Shown here piece after piece: positions 5,409 through 5,494 of a stretch of 5,494 nt of DNA. The position numbers and the translations under genes were made by a program. The DNA comes from an uncultured Muribaculaceae bacterium (GTDB taxonomy: Bacteria; Bacteroidota; Bacteroidia; Bacteroidales; Muribaculaceae): contig CAJGDJ010000067.1 in assembly GCA_904502025.1 (NCBI GenBank), positions 1-5,494 of the forward strand. The letters are read 5' to 3'. The notes under the pieces are model-generated. The model saw only the letters and a list, made by a program, of their open reading frames with translations. It was not told where the DNA came from and searched no databases. Every line of letters starts with the position of its first letter. Within the stretch, counting starts at the first letter, position 1.

Positions 5409-5494
5409 TTATTTAAGGTCGGCAACATAAATTTGACCATCTGTAAATGAAGTGAACACGATTTTGCTACCGTCAGGAGAAATGCAAGGATTCA
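5409..5494 (-). CDS. 3' end of a gene ending in a TolB/PD40-like beta-propeller blade (partial)
   Basis: Only the last 27 complete codons and the TAA stop (5409-5411) are in the window; the rest lies beyond 5494. The visible residues read NPCISPDGSKIVFTS followed by FTDGQIYVADLK. SPDG-x-x-I-x-F-x-S followed by a turn and I-Y-x-x-D-L is the hallmark of WD40-like PD40 (TolB-type) repeats, so the protein probably ends in a beta-propeller. Such domains occur in TolB, in DPP-IV-type peptidases and in many Bacteroidetes surface proteins, and the N-terminal part needed to choose is missing. The blade reaches the stop without a T9SS-type tail. The stop lies 22 bases before the amidase start with no terminator between, so the two are probably cotranscribed. 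Confidence 0.75.
   Translation of the reverse strand, partial: NPCISPDGSKIVFTSFTDGQIYVADLK

Overview
The window looks like a piece of a Bacteroidales (gut-type Bacteroidetes) chromosome. Three things point there: the large protein pairs a Sec signal peptide with a C-terminal domain resembling the type IX secretion (T9SS) sorting domain, which is restricted to Bacteroidetes; no gene has a Shine-Dalgarno sequence and all start regions are A-rich; and one promoter fits the Bacteroidetes -33/-7 pattern. Rubrerythrin and an NfsA-type flavin reductase suit an anaerobe exposed to oxygen. Genus cannot be set from this sequence.

Layout: every gene is on the minus strand, so the order of transcription runs from high to low coordinates. 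At 5409-5494 is the 3' end of a gene whose last residues look like a TolB/PD40 beta-propeller blade. Twenty-two bases later begins the dominant gene (1964-5386), a 1140-residue secreted N-acetylmuramoyl-L-alanine amidase with two copies of an Ig-like plus beta-rich (propeller-like) unit and a T9SS-type tail. It ends at a near-ideal UUCG-tetraloop terminator (1914-1941). Next come a nitroreductase (1095-1841) and a rubrerythrin (412-954). Rubrerythrin appears to have its own promoter (1054-1084), a 28-bp tandem duplication in its presumed leader (985-1047) and its own terminator (353-391).

Positions 1-350 hold no convincing gene. The stretch is visibly richer in G+C than the genes and packed with inverted repeats, including a predicted three-way junction (261-308), and it resembles an interspersed non-coding repeat or a decayed mobile element.

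How the parts relate: the amidase and the upstream propeller gene may form one transcript devoted to surface or secreted proteins. The nitroreductase and rubrerythrin form a separate redox and oxidative-stress pair, probably independently transcribed. I see no defence system, CRISPR array, tRNA, rRNA or intact mobile element. The most unusual items are the duplicated architecture of the amidase and the structured intergenic element.
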